NCBI RefSeq assembly: GCF_037996645.1
Contig: NZ_JBBMXV010000001.1
Location: 667,917 to 731,916, forward strand
Direction: 5' to 3'
From: Halalkalicoccus tibetensis
Lineage (GTDB): Archaea > Halobacteriota > Halobacteria > Halobacteriales > Halalkalicoccaceae
Length of the DNA: 64,000 nt
The notes under the pieces: model-generated
Told to the model about the DNA's origin: nothing
What the model saw: only the letters and a program-made list of their open reading frames with translations
Databases searched by the model: none
Translations under genes and position numbers: made by a program
Part shown: in pieces, positions 51,344 through 59,113 of the stretch
How positions within the stretch are numbered: the first letter of the stretch is position 1
How the letters are laid out: every line of letters starts with the position of its first letter

Positions 51344-52392
51344 ACTAAAGTCCGCATATATTCCCCGAATTTCAGATTGTTCGTCACTATCTCCCCTTCA
51401 TTTATTTCATCTTTTAATCTGCTTTTTATTTCCTCTGAACCACTTCCCGATACGATTCTTATTTTATCTCCATCTTCTACTCCTTCATTGACAGCATTGA
51501 TTAATCTACTGTCATGACTGCTGATCCGACTTCCGATTACAATTAACTCTGTTGAAATGTCTATATAGGATTTTGCTGCTCTCCAAACAGGAGGATAAGC
51601 ACGTACCTTTTCGTAGTCCTTTTTCCCTCCGATAGGTGGAATAACTGCAGGTTCATACATATGATCCAGATCAAAAACAAGATCTTTATAGTCGCGGGCT
51701 TCTAGTTCATCAAACCCCATATACTTCATGCTCGAAAGGGATTTATTGCTATGAACGGCTTGGATTCTATCTCGTAATGAACCCGAATATGGATTAGTTT
51801 GAATACCTGAAAAATCATTCAATCAGTTTATTGATCCGTGGACTTTTGATATTGATATACTTCGGGCTTTATGCTTTGGACCTCTGTAGAATCTCCTTCC
51901 CAATCCACCATAGTGATAATCACTCTGTTCATGCTTGATAGCTTTCTCAAACATTGTGTCATAGTTTAATGATATTACGCGTGCCTCTTGGTCAGATTCG
52001 AGGATATGAGTTGCTAGAGAAGTGTAGTTATCATCTCCTGGAGTATATTGAGACACGTACTGCCTAAACAATTCATAAAAATAGTAATATGATTCGCTTA
52101 GTGCTTTCTGCAGCCGATTTGATTCACGGTTATTCCCATTTTCGACTTCCTGACGAAAATTCTGATCCAGATTTTCTAAGAATACTTCGGAGTTCAGTCT
52201 TGAATCCCCTATACCCCGTCGCGATCCAACTTCTTTTTCCACTTCCTCTAGCAATTCTGTAAACTCGTCTTTTTTCAACAACCCTGATTTCCATCCATCG
52301 GCAAATAGCCAATCCCCCATTGGTGGTGTTGCTGAGTTACTATTTTTGCACCCAGCAGATGCACCCGCACCGAGCAGAAAGCACTGGGACAT
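51340..52392 (-). pseudogene. SIR2-like protein interrupted by an in-frame TGA
   Basis: Codons 1-189 begin MSQCFLLGAGASAG (NAD-binding GAG loop, 8-10), with SLNYDTMFEKA near 142-151, and stop at KVHGSIN. After one TGA (51823-51825) the same frame continues LNDFSGIQTNPYS, then PAVIPPIGGKKDYEKV and IGSRISSHDSRL, to 51340. HGSIN is normally followed by W in SIR2-like domains, so TGG to TGA is the simplest event. The rest is uncorrupted, about 350 codons. AT-rich codon use marks it as imported; SIR2 proteins of this sort often act in anti-phage defence. Sequencing error or readthrough is possible. Confidence 0.8.
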
Positions 52393-52471
52393 AATCTTTT
52401 AGTCTGGACTGGAGTTACTTATATTTGTTATATTTCCACCATGGATACAGAATATAAAGTAAAGATGCGAT

Positions 52472-53491
52472 TTATGGAATAAGTACGACCTTCCCGCTGC
52501 TCTCGCGGTTCTCGATGAAGGCGTGGGCGTCGGCCGCCTCCTCTAGGTCGAACGTCTCGCCGACGACGACCCCCAGCTCGCCCGATGAAAAGCCCTCGGT
52601 GAGGTCCTCGACGGCCGAGAACACTCTCTCTGGTGCCTGCTGGCTCGCTCGGCCGAGGTGGTAGCCGATCACCGAGTGGTTGCCGAAGAACAGCTCCGGG
52701 GTCTCGACGACGCCGGGCTCGCCACTCGCGACCCCGTAGGTCACGACCCGGCCGAACGGCGCGAGCGTCTCGACGCTCCGCTCGAAGCTCTCGCCGCCCA
52801 CGCCGTCGAGCACGAGATCGAGCCCCTCGTCGGTGATCTCGTCCACTTCTTCCGCGAACTCCGTCTCGGTGTAGTTAATCGGGTGATCACAGCCCAGCTC
52901 CGCGGCGAGGTCGAGCTTCTCGGGGGTGCTCGCGGTGCCGAACACCTCCGCGCCCGCTCTGGAGGCCAGCTGGACGGCCGCCGTTCCGACGCCGCCAGCG
53001 GCCGCGTGGATCAGCACCCGTTCGCCGTCCGCTCGCGGGCTTTGCCCGCTCGCGTTTTCCGAGGCGCCCTGCGCCTCGCGCTCCAGCCCGCCCCACTCGA
53101 ACAGGCAGTTGTGCGCGGTGAGATACTGGACCGGGAAGCCCGCGGCCTCCTCGAAGCCCATCCCCTCGGGGACCGGAAACAGCGCCCCCGCGTCGGCGAC
53201 GGCGTACTCCGCGTAGCCGCCCTGGCCGATCATCCCGACGACCCGATCACCCGCCTCCAAGTCGACCCCGTCGCCCGCTTCCTCGACGACGCCCGCGGCC
53301 TCCATGCCGGGCGTGAAGGGTGGCTGTGGACCGCCGGGATACTCGCCCCGACGCTGCATGACGTCCGCGAAGTTGATCCCCGCCGCGCGCACCTCGAGCA
53401 GTACCTCCCCCGACCCGGGCTCGGGTCGCTCGACTTCCCGTGGTTCGAGCGCGCCACTGTCGCCGAACGCCTCGATCCTGATGGCTTTCAC
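52472..53491 (-). CDS. Quinone oxidoreductase-like zinc-binding-superfamily protein
   Basis: 339-aa medium-chain reductase lacking zinc ligands, as in NADPH:quinone oxidoreductase. RAAGINFADVMQRRGEYP, GFPVQYLTAHNCLF and the NADPH loop HAAAGGVGTAAVQLASRAGA are diagnostic. A TATA-like gttttat (53517-53523, minus strand) falls on the first in-frame ATG (53518), so the GTG at 53491, which starts VKAIRIEAFGD and lies about 26 bp downstream, is the better start. Residues about 137-156 are an extra loop encoded by two palindromes. Confidence 0.85.
   Translation of the reverse strand: MKAIRIEAFGDSGALEPREVERPEPGSGEVLLEVRAAGINFADVMQRRGEYPGGPQPPFTPGMEAAGVVEEAGDGVDLEAGDRVVGMIGQGGYAEYAVADAGALFPVPEGMGFEEAAGFPVQYLTAHNCLFEWGGLEREAQGASENASGQSPRADGERVLIHAAAGGVGTAAVQLASRAGAEVFGTASTPEKLDLAAELGCDHPINYTETEFAEEVDEITDEGLDLVLDGVGGESFERSVETLAPFGRVVTYGVASGEPGVVETPELFFGNHSVIGYHLGRASQQAPERVFSAVEDLTEGFSSGELGVVVGETFDLEEAADAHAFIENRESSGKVVLIP
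53035..53077. repeat. Palindromic insert within the quinone oxidoreductase gene
   Basis: Two short-loop hairpins, GCGGGC-ttt-GCCCGC (53035-53049) and GAGGCGC-cct-GCGCCTC (53061-53077), lie inside the coding region where relatives have no residues. The insert keeps the frame and encodes a Gly/Ser/Ala-rich loop before the GERVLIHAAAG strand. Confidence 0.6.
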
Positions 53492-53515
53492 GTCCCCGAC
53501 TCGGGGCGCCGGCCC

Positions 53516-53523
53516 CATAAAAC
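53516..53523. promoter_or_regulatory. Possible shared TATA box of divergent genes
   Basis: cataaaac on the plus strand reads gttttatg on the minus strand. It lies about 26 bp from the GTG start at 53491 and about 40 bp from the ATG at 53563, so the quinone oxidoreductase and carotenoid oxygenase genes may share it. Confidence 0.4.
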
Positions 53524-53562
53524 GGGACCAGAACTATGCGCCGGGGGAGCGTCGTCCCGCGT

Positions 53563-54972
53563 ATGGCAGACCACCGTTTGGGATTCGAGTCGTTCGACGA
53601 GGAGACGGATCCGGTCGAACTCGACGTCGCGGGCGAGCTCCCGGAGTGGCTCTCGGGGACGCTCTACCGCAACGGCCCCGGCGACTTCGAGGTCGGCGAC
53701 CGCGACCTGACCCACTGGTTCGACGGGTTCGCACTGCTGCGGCGCTTCCGGTTCGATGACGGGATCGAGTACTCGAGTCGCTTCCTCGAGAGCGACGCCT
53801 ACCGGGCGGCCCGGGAGGGCGAGCTCCGGTATCCCGAGTTCGGGACGAACCCCGACTGGTCGTTCCTCGGGCGACTGCGGGGCCTGCTGGGCGGGGCCCG
53901 AACCGATAACGCCTCGCTGACGGTCCGTCACCGCGACGGCGAACACCGCGCGGTGACCGAGACCGCACGCGAGGTCGCCTTCGACCCCGTCGACCTCTCG
54001 ACGCTCGGCACGCACGACGGGAGCGTCGAGGGGACCGGCACCCTCGCGCACGACCACTACGACTTCCACCAGGAGGAGTGGGTCGGCCTCGGGATCGACT
54101 ACGGCCGCGACTCGGGCTACGTCCTCTATCACGACCCCGACGACGGCCCCGCCGAGACGGTCGCCCACGTCGAGCGCGACGAACCCGCCTACATGCACAG
54201 CTTCGCGCTCACCGACCACTACGCCGTGCTCACCGAACACCCCTTCACGACCTCCCCGCGCCGCCTGCTCGACTCGCGCCCGTTCGCCGAGAGCTTCCGG
54301 TGGTACCCCGAGCGCGACACCCGGTTCCTCGTCGTCGACCGACGCGAGGGGGAGGTCGTCGCCGAACCGACCGTCCCGCCCTTCTTCACCTTCCACCACG
54401 TCGACGCCTTCGAGCGCGGCGACGAGCTGTTCGTCGACCTGGTCGCCTTCGAGGACCACTCGGTCGTGGAGTCGCTCTCGCTCGCGAACCTCCGATCGCG
54501 CGCCCCCGAGGTCCCGGACGGCGAGCTCCGACGCTACCGGATCGACCTCGAGGCGGGGGAGGCGGAGGGCCGGACGCTCTTCGAGGAGGACATCGAGTTC
54601 CCGACCACCAACTACGCCGAGGCGAACCTCCACCCCTATCGGTTCTGCTACGGCGTCGGCTCGGAAGCGGGAAGCTTCAACGACCGCCTGCACAAGGTCG
54701 ACGTCGAGCACGGGACGAACGAGGAGTGGAGAGAGGCGGAGCTACACCCCGGCGAGCCGCTGTTCGTCCCGCGTCCCGACGCCGAGGAGGAGGACGACGG
54801 CGTCCTCATCTCGGTCGCGCTCGACGTCGAGGAGGAACGTTCCTGCGTGCTCGTTCTCGACGCCGCGGGGTTCGAGGAGATCGCGCGCGCGTACCTCCCC
54901 CACGCGCTCCCCTTCGACTTCCACGGGACCTTCTACGCCGACGGCGAGGAGCCGACGCCGTCGATGACGTAG
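53563..54972 (+). CDS. Carotenoid oxygenase family protein
   Basis: 469-aa seven-bladed propeller dioxygenase of the RPE65/apocarotenoid cleavage family. Expected features are visible: PEWLSGTLYRNGPGDFEVG, HWFDGFALLRRFRF, AHDHYDF, EPAYMHSFALTDHY, FTFHHVDAFE and the terminal FHGTFY. The histidines in these blocks are candidate iron ligands; I could not align each with certainty. The likely substrate is a carotenoid such as beta-carotene, giving retinal or an apocarotenal. The start MADHRLGFESF is preferred over 53536. Confidence 0.88.
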   Translation: MADHRLGFESFDEETDPVELDVAGELPEWLSGTLYRNGPGDFEVGDRDLTHWFDGFALLRRFRFDDGIEYSSRFLESDAYRAAREGELRYPEFGTNPDWSFLGRLRGLLGGARTDNASLTVRHRDGEHRAVTETAREVAFDPVDLSTLGTHDGSVEGTGTLAHDHYDFHQEEWVGLGIDYGRDSGYVLYHDPDDGPAETVAHVERDEPAYMHSFALTDHYAVLTEHPFTTSPRRLLDSRPFAESFRWYPERDTRFLVVDRREGEVVAEPTVPPFFTFHHVDAFERGDELFVDLVAFEDHSVVESLSLANLRSRAPEVPDGELRRYRIDLEAGEAEGRTLFEEDIEFPTTNYAEANLHPYRFCYGVGSEAGSFNDRLHKVDVEHGTNEEWREAELHPGEPLFVPRPDAEEEDDGVLISVALDVEEERSCVLVLDAAGFEEIARAYLPHALPFDFHGTFYADGEEPTPSMT

Positions 54973-55049
54973 CCGGGACTACGCGATGAGCGACGGCGAA
55001 AACCGCGTTCTACAGAACGGGATCCCGAGACGGGGCGGCCGCTCGGCCG

Positions 55050-55424
55050 TTACTCCTCGATCGGGATCGTCTTTCCGTGCGGGGTCGACTCCTCGGCGAT
55101 CGGGAGCCGGACCTTCAGGACGCCGTTCCTGTACGTCGCGGCGATGCCGTCCTCGTCGACGTCACGCGGGAAGCGGAACCGGCGATGGTAGGTCCGCTTT
55201 CGCCCGCGCTCGTCGTCGACGTGCTCGGCGGCGACGTTCAACACGCCGTCGTTCCACGCGAGGTCGATCGCCTCGCGCTCGAAGCCGGGCATGTCGACGC
55301 TGAGGACGAACTCGCCGTCCTCCTCGTACAGTTCGTAGTCGGTTCCGCCGCCCTCGCCGAAGATCCGGGAGGGCAGGTCGAGGCCTTGGTTCCATGTGCT
55401 GGTCGCGTTCGTCGGCAGCGCCAT
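55050..55424 (-). CDS. Small heat-shock protein, Hsp20 family
   Basis: 124-aa chaperone with a short N-terminal arm and an alpha-crystallin domain: DYELYEEDGEFVLSVDMPGF, the region ending RTYHRRFRFPRDVDEDGI, and the GVLKVRLP strand. A C-terminal KTIPIEE carries the IxI motif that docks in oligomers. It prevents aggregation under stress. Upstream, tttttac (about 55470) may be its promoter. It stands alone, upstream of the oxidoreductase gene. Confidence 0.93.
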   Translation of the reverse strand: MALPTNATSTWNQGLDLPSRIFGEGGGTDYELYEEDGEFVLSVDMPGFEREAIDLAWNDGVLNVAAEHVDDERGRKRTYHRRFRFPRDVDEDGIAATYRNGVLKVRLPIAEESTPHGKTIPIEE

Positions 55425-55485
55425 GGCTGTTCACCTCGAATGCATCCGATGCTATACTCACGGTTCGTAAAAATCTTACGCCGAT

Positions 55486-56484
55486 CTACGGCGCGAGCGC
55501 CCCGATCGTCGCCTCGATCTCGTCCTCGCTCGCGCCCCGCGGGAAGCTGACCGCGACGGCGTCGAGCCCCTCGACGGACTCGAACCGCTCGACCCCCTCG
55601 CGGGCCTCCTCGGGCGTGCCCGCCGCACAGAGCTCGTCGAGCAGGCCGTCGGGGATCGCCGCCAGTGCCTCCTCACGATCACCGCTTCCCCACGCCGTCG
55701 CGACGGCCTCGGCTACCTCCCCGTAACCCTGGCGGGCCAGCGATTCCCGGTAGTAGGTCCCCATCCCGCCGACGTAGAAGGCGATATGTTGGCGAGCCAG
55801 TCGCCGGGCGCGCTCGCGGTCCTCCAGCGCACAGCAGGGCAGCGAGAGGGTCGTCCGCACGTCGTCCGGGTCGCGATCGCCCAGCTCGGCGCCGCGTTCG
55901 AGATCGGCGAGGCGCTCGCGGAGCCCGTCTGGCGTGAAGACGACGGCGTGCCAGCCGTCGGCGAACCGGCCGGCGAGCTCGACCGACTTCGGCCCCAGCC
56001 CCGCGGCGTCGATTTCCGGGGGGTCCTCGGGCGGCTCACCGCGGAGCCGGAAACCCGAGAGCTGGAACAGATCGCCGTCGTACTCGACGGACTCGCCCGA
56101 GAGCACCCGTTTGACGATTTCGACGGTCTCGCGGGTGTACCTGAGCGGCCGGTCGAACGCCGCGCCGTGCCAGCCCTCGATCACCGCGGGGCCGCTCGGC
56201 CCGATTCCGAGCCTGAATCGCCCCTCCGAGACCTCCTGGAGGGTGGCGGCGGTCTGGCCGAGCAGCGCCGGCGAGCGCGAGTAGACGGGGAGGATGCTCG
56301 AGCCCAGCTCTACGGAATCGGTGCGCTCGGCGAGCACCGTGAGGACGCTCACGGCGTCGCGCCCCCAGGTCTCGGGCAGCCAGACGCGGTCGTAGCCCGT
56401 TCGTTCGGCCTGCTGGGTGTACGAGACGATCGTCTCGACGCCCGACTGGGCGGCCACCGGCAGGTGGATCTCGCGTTCGCTCAC
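55486..56484 (-). CDS. LLM-class (F420-dependent) oxidoreductase
   Basis: 332-aa luciferase-like TIM barrel. AERTGYDRVWLPETWGRDAV, LGSSILPVYSRSPALLGQTA and FRLGIGPSGPAVIEGWHG are conserved blocks; the fold typically uses coenzyme F420, which haloarchaea make. The substrate is unknown; it resembles a haloarchaeal TIGR-type subfamily. It lies next to hsp20 and the R2lox-like gene on the same strand. Confidence 0.87.
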   Translation of the reverse strand: MSEREIHLPVAAQSGVETIVSYTQQAERTGYDRVWLPETWGRDAVSVLTVLAERTDSVELGSSILPVYSRSPALLGQTAATLQEVSEGRFRLGIGPSGPAVIEGWHGAAFDRPLRYTRETVEIVKRVLSGESVEYDGDLFQLSGFRLRGEPPEDPPEIDAAGLGPKSVELAGRFADGWHAVVFTPDGLRERLADLERGAELGDRDPDDVRTTLSLPCCALEDRERARRLARQHIAFYVGGMGTYYRESLARQGYGEVAEAVATAWGSGDREEALAAIPDGLLDELCAAGTPEEAREGVERFESVEGLDAVAVSFPRGASEDEIEATIGALAP

Positions 56485-56536
56485 CGAAAACTCACCTCGG
56501 GTTGTCCGTGCATACCACGGACACGGACGCTCGCCA

Positions 56537-57442
56537 CTAAAAATCAGCGGGTCGCTCGACCGCCACCAGCTCCTCGACGTCGGGGATCTCGGCGCTCGCG
56601 TCCGAGAGCTGCTCCATACGCTGGAGGTGTTTCTCGGCGGCGTAGGTGGTGAGGTCCCCCTCGTCGAGGCCGGCCCCGTCCTCGCTCGCGGCCGCGGTCG
56701 CGGCCACCTCCTGGGTCAGCGGCAACAGGTTGTTGACCGTCCCGTGGACGACGTCGATCGGGACGCCCTCCCCGAGCAGCTCCTTCAGCTTCGCCATCCC
56801 GAACCCGACGTGGCGACCCTCGTCGCCGCGGATCTCCGCGAACCCGTCGACCAGCCCCGGGATCAGGGGCAGTTCGGGGATCTCGCCGCTGTAGTTGGTC
56901 TGGACGGCGTAGTAGCCCGTCTGGGCCATGATCCCCTCGATCGTCAGGTGGTAGTGACAGAGCGCCCGCACGCGGTTCGCGGGCGTGTCCTCCGTGAGCA
57001 GTCGGTCCATGGCCGCCTCGTTTCGCCCGAACAGCTCGTGGTAGGCGTCGAAGAACCAGCGGTCGTCGAGCGGCGAGCTCCGTTCGAGCCCGCGGTCGTC
57101 CTCCGCGGGGTTGATCACCTCCCGCCAGTAGCGGTCGAAGAAGTCGGTGTGTTTGGCCTCCTCGTAGAGCTGGGTCGTGACGAACATCTGGTCCTCGATC
57201 CCCTCCATGACGACCGACAGCGGCGCGAGGTCCTCGGTGACGGCCTCCTCGCCCGCGCCGAACAGCGCCAGCGTCCGCCTGAGGTCCGTGAAGGTCGCCT
57301 CGTCGAGCTTCCCGATCCGTTCGCGATCCGTGCTCAGGTCGATCTCCGCGGGGTCCCAGTGGCGCTCGACGGCGTTCCGGTAGTAGCGGTAGGACCGGGC
57401 GTCCCGGTCGAGGGAGTGCTCCGCGGCGGCGCTTCGATGCAT
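56537..57442 (-). CDS. R2-like ligand-binding oxidase (ribonucleotide reductase beta-like)
   Basis: 301-aa ferritin-fold protein. Metal ligands can be laid out as Glu65, Glu95/His98 (QLYEEAKHTDFF), Glu169 (YHLTIEGIMAQTGYY) and Glu208/His211 (GDEGRHVGFG). Val68 is three residues after Glu65, and Tyr164 is five before Glu169. These are the positions of the Val and Tyr that form the ether cross-link in R2lox, which distinguishes it from class I RNR R2. It would hold a Mn/Fe site and bind a fatty-acid-like ligand; the function is unknown. The sequence is complete. Confidence 0.8.
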   Translation of the reverse strand: MHRSAAAEHSLDRDARSYRYYRNAVERHWDPAEIDLSTDRERIGKLDEATFTDLRRTLALFGAGEEAVTEDLAPLSVVMEGIEDQMFVTTQLYEEAKHTDFFDRYWREVINPAEDDRGLERSSPLDDRWFFDAYHELFGRNEAAMDRLLTEDTPANRVRALCHYHLTIEGIMAQTGYYAVQTNYSGEIPELPLIPGLVDGFAEIRGDEGRHVGFGMAKLKELLGEGVPIDVVHGTVNNLLPLTQEVAATAAASEDGAGLDEGDLTTYAAEKHLQRMEQLSDASAEIPDVEELVAVERPADF

Positions 57443-57521
57443 GGATAAGAATTGTTGAATTCAGATAAAAGGATATTGCATGACGGGCTGACTTTTTACC
57501 GGTGGCGCGTCACTACCCGGT

Positions 57522-57761
57522 ATGTCAGTCACGCTGTACCAGCTCGATGGTTGTCCGCACTGCGAAAAGGTCGCCGACCGGCTCGACGAGCTCGGCGTCG
57601 AGTACGAGACGATCTGGACCGAGGCGCTGCATTCGAAGCGAAACGAGGTCAAACGGGTCTCCGGCCAGCGGGGCGTGCCGGTGTTGGTCGACGAGGAGCG
57701 TGGGGTGACGATGCCCGAGTCCGACCGCATCCTCGAGTTCGCCGAGCGAAGCTACGCCTGA
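57522..57761 (+). CDS. Glutaredoxin-like protein
   Basis: 79-aa thioredoxin-fold protein with the redox motif CPHC (residues 11-14) in TLYQLDGCPHCEKVADRLDE. VPVLVDEERGVTMPESDRIL has the cis-proline and glutathione-binding-like positions. It probably acts as a disulfide reductase with gamma-glutamylcysteine, the haloarchaeal thiol. A TATA-like ttttacc about 30 bp upstream suits a leaderless start. Confidence 0.9.
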   Translation: MSVTLYQLDGCPHCEKVADRLDELGVEYETIWTEALHSKRNEVKRVSGQRGVPVLVDEERGVTMPESDRILEFAERSYA

Positions 57762-57767
57762 GCGCCC

Positions 57768-58784
57768 TCAGCGACGGACGCCCGTCGCCGCGGGCGCGGG
57801 CGTAGCCTTCTGGAGGGCGGTCTCGGCGATGTTCGCCCCGTAGTCGCCGATCCGCGACAGCGAGTCGACGATCAGCCCCAGCAGCTGGGCGTCGGTCGGG
57901 TCGACGCTTCTGAGGCGTTCGTCGATCGTCCGGGTCCGGGCGTCGATCCCCGCCGACCGGGCGAGCGTCGCCGTCGCGAGCTCCGTCGCCCGGTCGGAGT
58001 CCTCGACGAGGAAGGCGTCCATCGCGTTCTCGACGGTCTCGCGGGACTCGGTTTCGAGCGCCGCGAGCGGCTCGCGAACGCCCTCGGGGAGCCCGTCCAG
58101 CTCCTCGACGTGGCCCGCGATCTTGACCGAATGGTCCGCGATCCGCTCGATCTGTCTCGCACACGTCCGGTAGTCGAAGCAGGTCTCGCGCCCGAGGTCG
58201 ATCGCGGCGGCCGCCCGCGGATCGCGCAACACGGAGCGAAACAGCCGCGAGGTGACGTACCACAGCCGGTCGACGTCGTCGTCGCGCTCGGCGAACGCCG
58301 CCGCCCGCACGGGCTCCCCCTCGAGCAGCCCCTCGGCCGCCTCCTCGAGCATCGACAGCGAGAGCAGGCGCATCTGCATGACGGTGTTGTGTAACGAGAG
58401 CTCCGAGGAATCGAGGAAGTCCTGGAGGACGATCCGGTCCTCGGTCTCGGCGCTGACCTCGAAGCCCACGAGGTCGGTTGCCGCCGACCGGATCGCACGA
58501 CGCTGGTCGGTCGCGATCCGATCGCCCTCGAGGGCGATCTCGTCGAAGCCGTTGATGTAGAGGGTGACGATCCGGCTCTCGAGCTCCCCGGGGCTCGCGT
58601 CCTCGGTCGCGAGGGTCGTGCTGGCTTCGATGGCCACACTCGAGGGCGCGGCGACGAGGGTGTCGCCCTCCGGGTAGAACGCTAGCTCGCTTCCCGCCTC
58701 GATTCCGGTCTCGGTCGCCCACTCCTTGGGCAACGAGACGGTGTAGGTCGACCCGCCCGTGATCTGGACCTTACGGACCTCCAT
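57768..58784 (-). CDS. AbrB-PhoU phosphate-uptake regulator
   Basis: 338 aa. Residues 1-45 are a SpoVT/AbrB DNA-binding domain (MEVRKVQITGGSTYTVSLPKEW), and residues 100-330 contain two PhoU-like helical repeats with DDVDRLWYVTSRLFRSVL and QIERIADHSVKIAGHVEEL. It probably senses phosphate signalling and binds DNA. It is divergent from the pst operon, so control of that operon is likely. A TATA-like gcttatg at about 58808 supports ATG 58784. It is distinct from the smaller PhoU at 63057. Confidence 0.88.
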   Translation of the reverse strand: MEVRKVQITGGSTYTVSLPKEWATETGIEAGSELAFYPEGDTLVAAPSSVAIEASTTLATEDASPGELESRIVTLYINGFDEIALEGDRIATDQRRAIRSAATDLVGFEVSAETEDRIVLQDFLDSSELSLHNTVMQMRLLSLSMLEEAAEGLLEGEPVRAAAFAERDDDVDRLWYVTSRLFRSVLRDPRAAAAIDLGRETCFDYRTCARQIERIADHSVKIAGHVEELDGLPEGVREPLAALETESRETVENAMDAFLVEDSDRATELATATLARSAGIDARTRTIDERLRSVDPTDAQLLGLIVDSLSRIGDYGANIAETALQKATPAPAATGVRR

Positions 58785-59113
58785 GCACCCCCTGTTCGCT
58801 CGCCCCTACATAAGCTCTTCTGAATCTATATACTTCAGTCAGAGCCGGGTATAGAGATCACAGTTCGGCGATCGGCCCCGAACGGACCGACTTACTATTG
58901 TCCGATGACCTCGGTATCACGAACGATCGTATCAGTCGGTGGATCTCGTGAGTGCGGATAAAACGGATACAAGGGCGTTTGTACGACGATATGGGTTCTA
59001 AGATCGCTATGGTCGCGATCGGAATACGTCCCGGGAAGTAGAGATATATGTATCTACATTCTACTATATATATCTCTTAGAAGAGTATTTACCATCTCTC
59101 GGGAACGGTGGTG
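58785..59113. promoter_or_regulatory. Divergent control region of the pst operon and AbrB-PhoU gene
   Basis: No gene is visible. Bases 59040-59077 hold an inverted repeat with 10-base arms (AGAGATATAT and ATATATCTCT), and the overlapping CTCTT-ag-AAGAG (59074-59085) is a second one. Both sit just before the likely pstS TATA (tattta, about 59086-59091). A regulator binding here could block or activate pst transcription. A TATA-like gcttatg (58808-58815, minus strand) serves the other side. Confidence 0.5.

Noticed and set aside
51340-51822. Second half of the SIR2-like gene as a separate gene starting at TTG
   Set aside because: It lies in the same frame with no gap except the TGA and lacks a promoter or a typical N-terminus, so a broken single gene is simpler.
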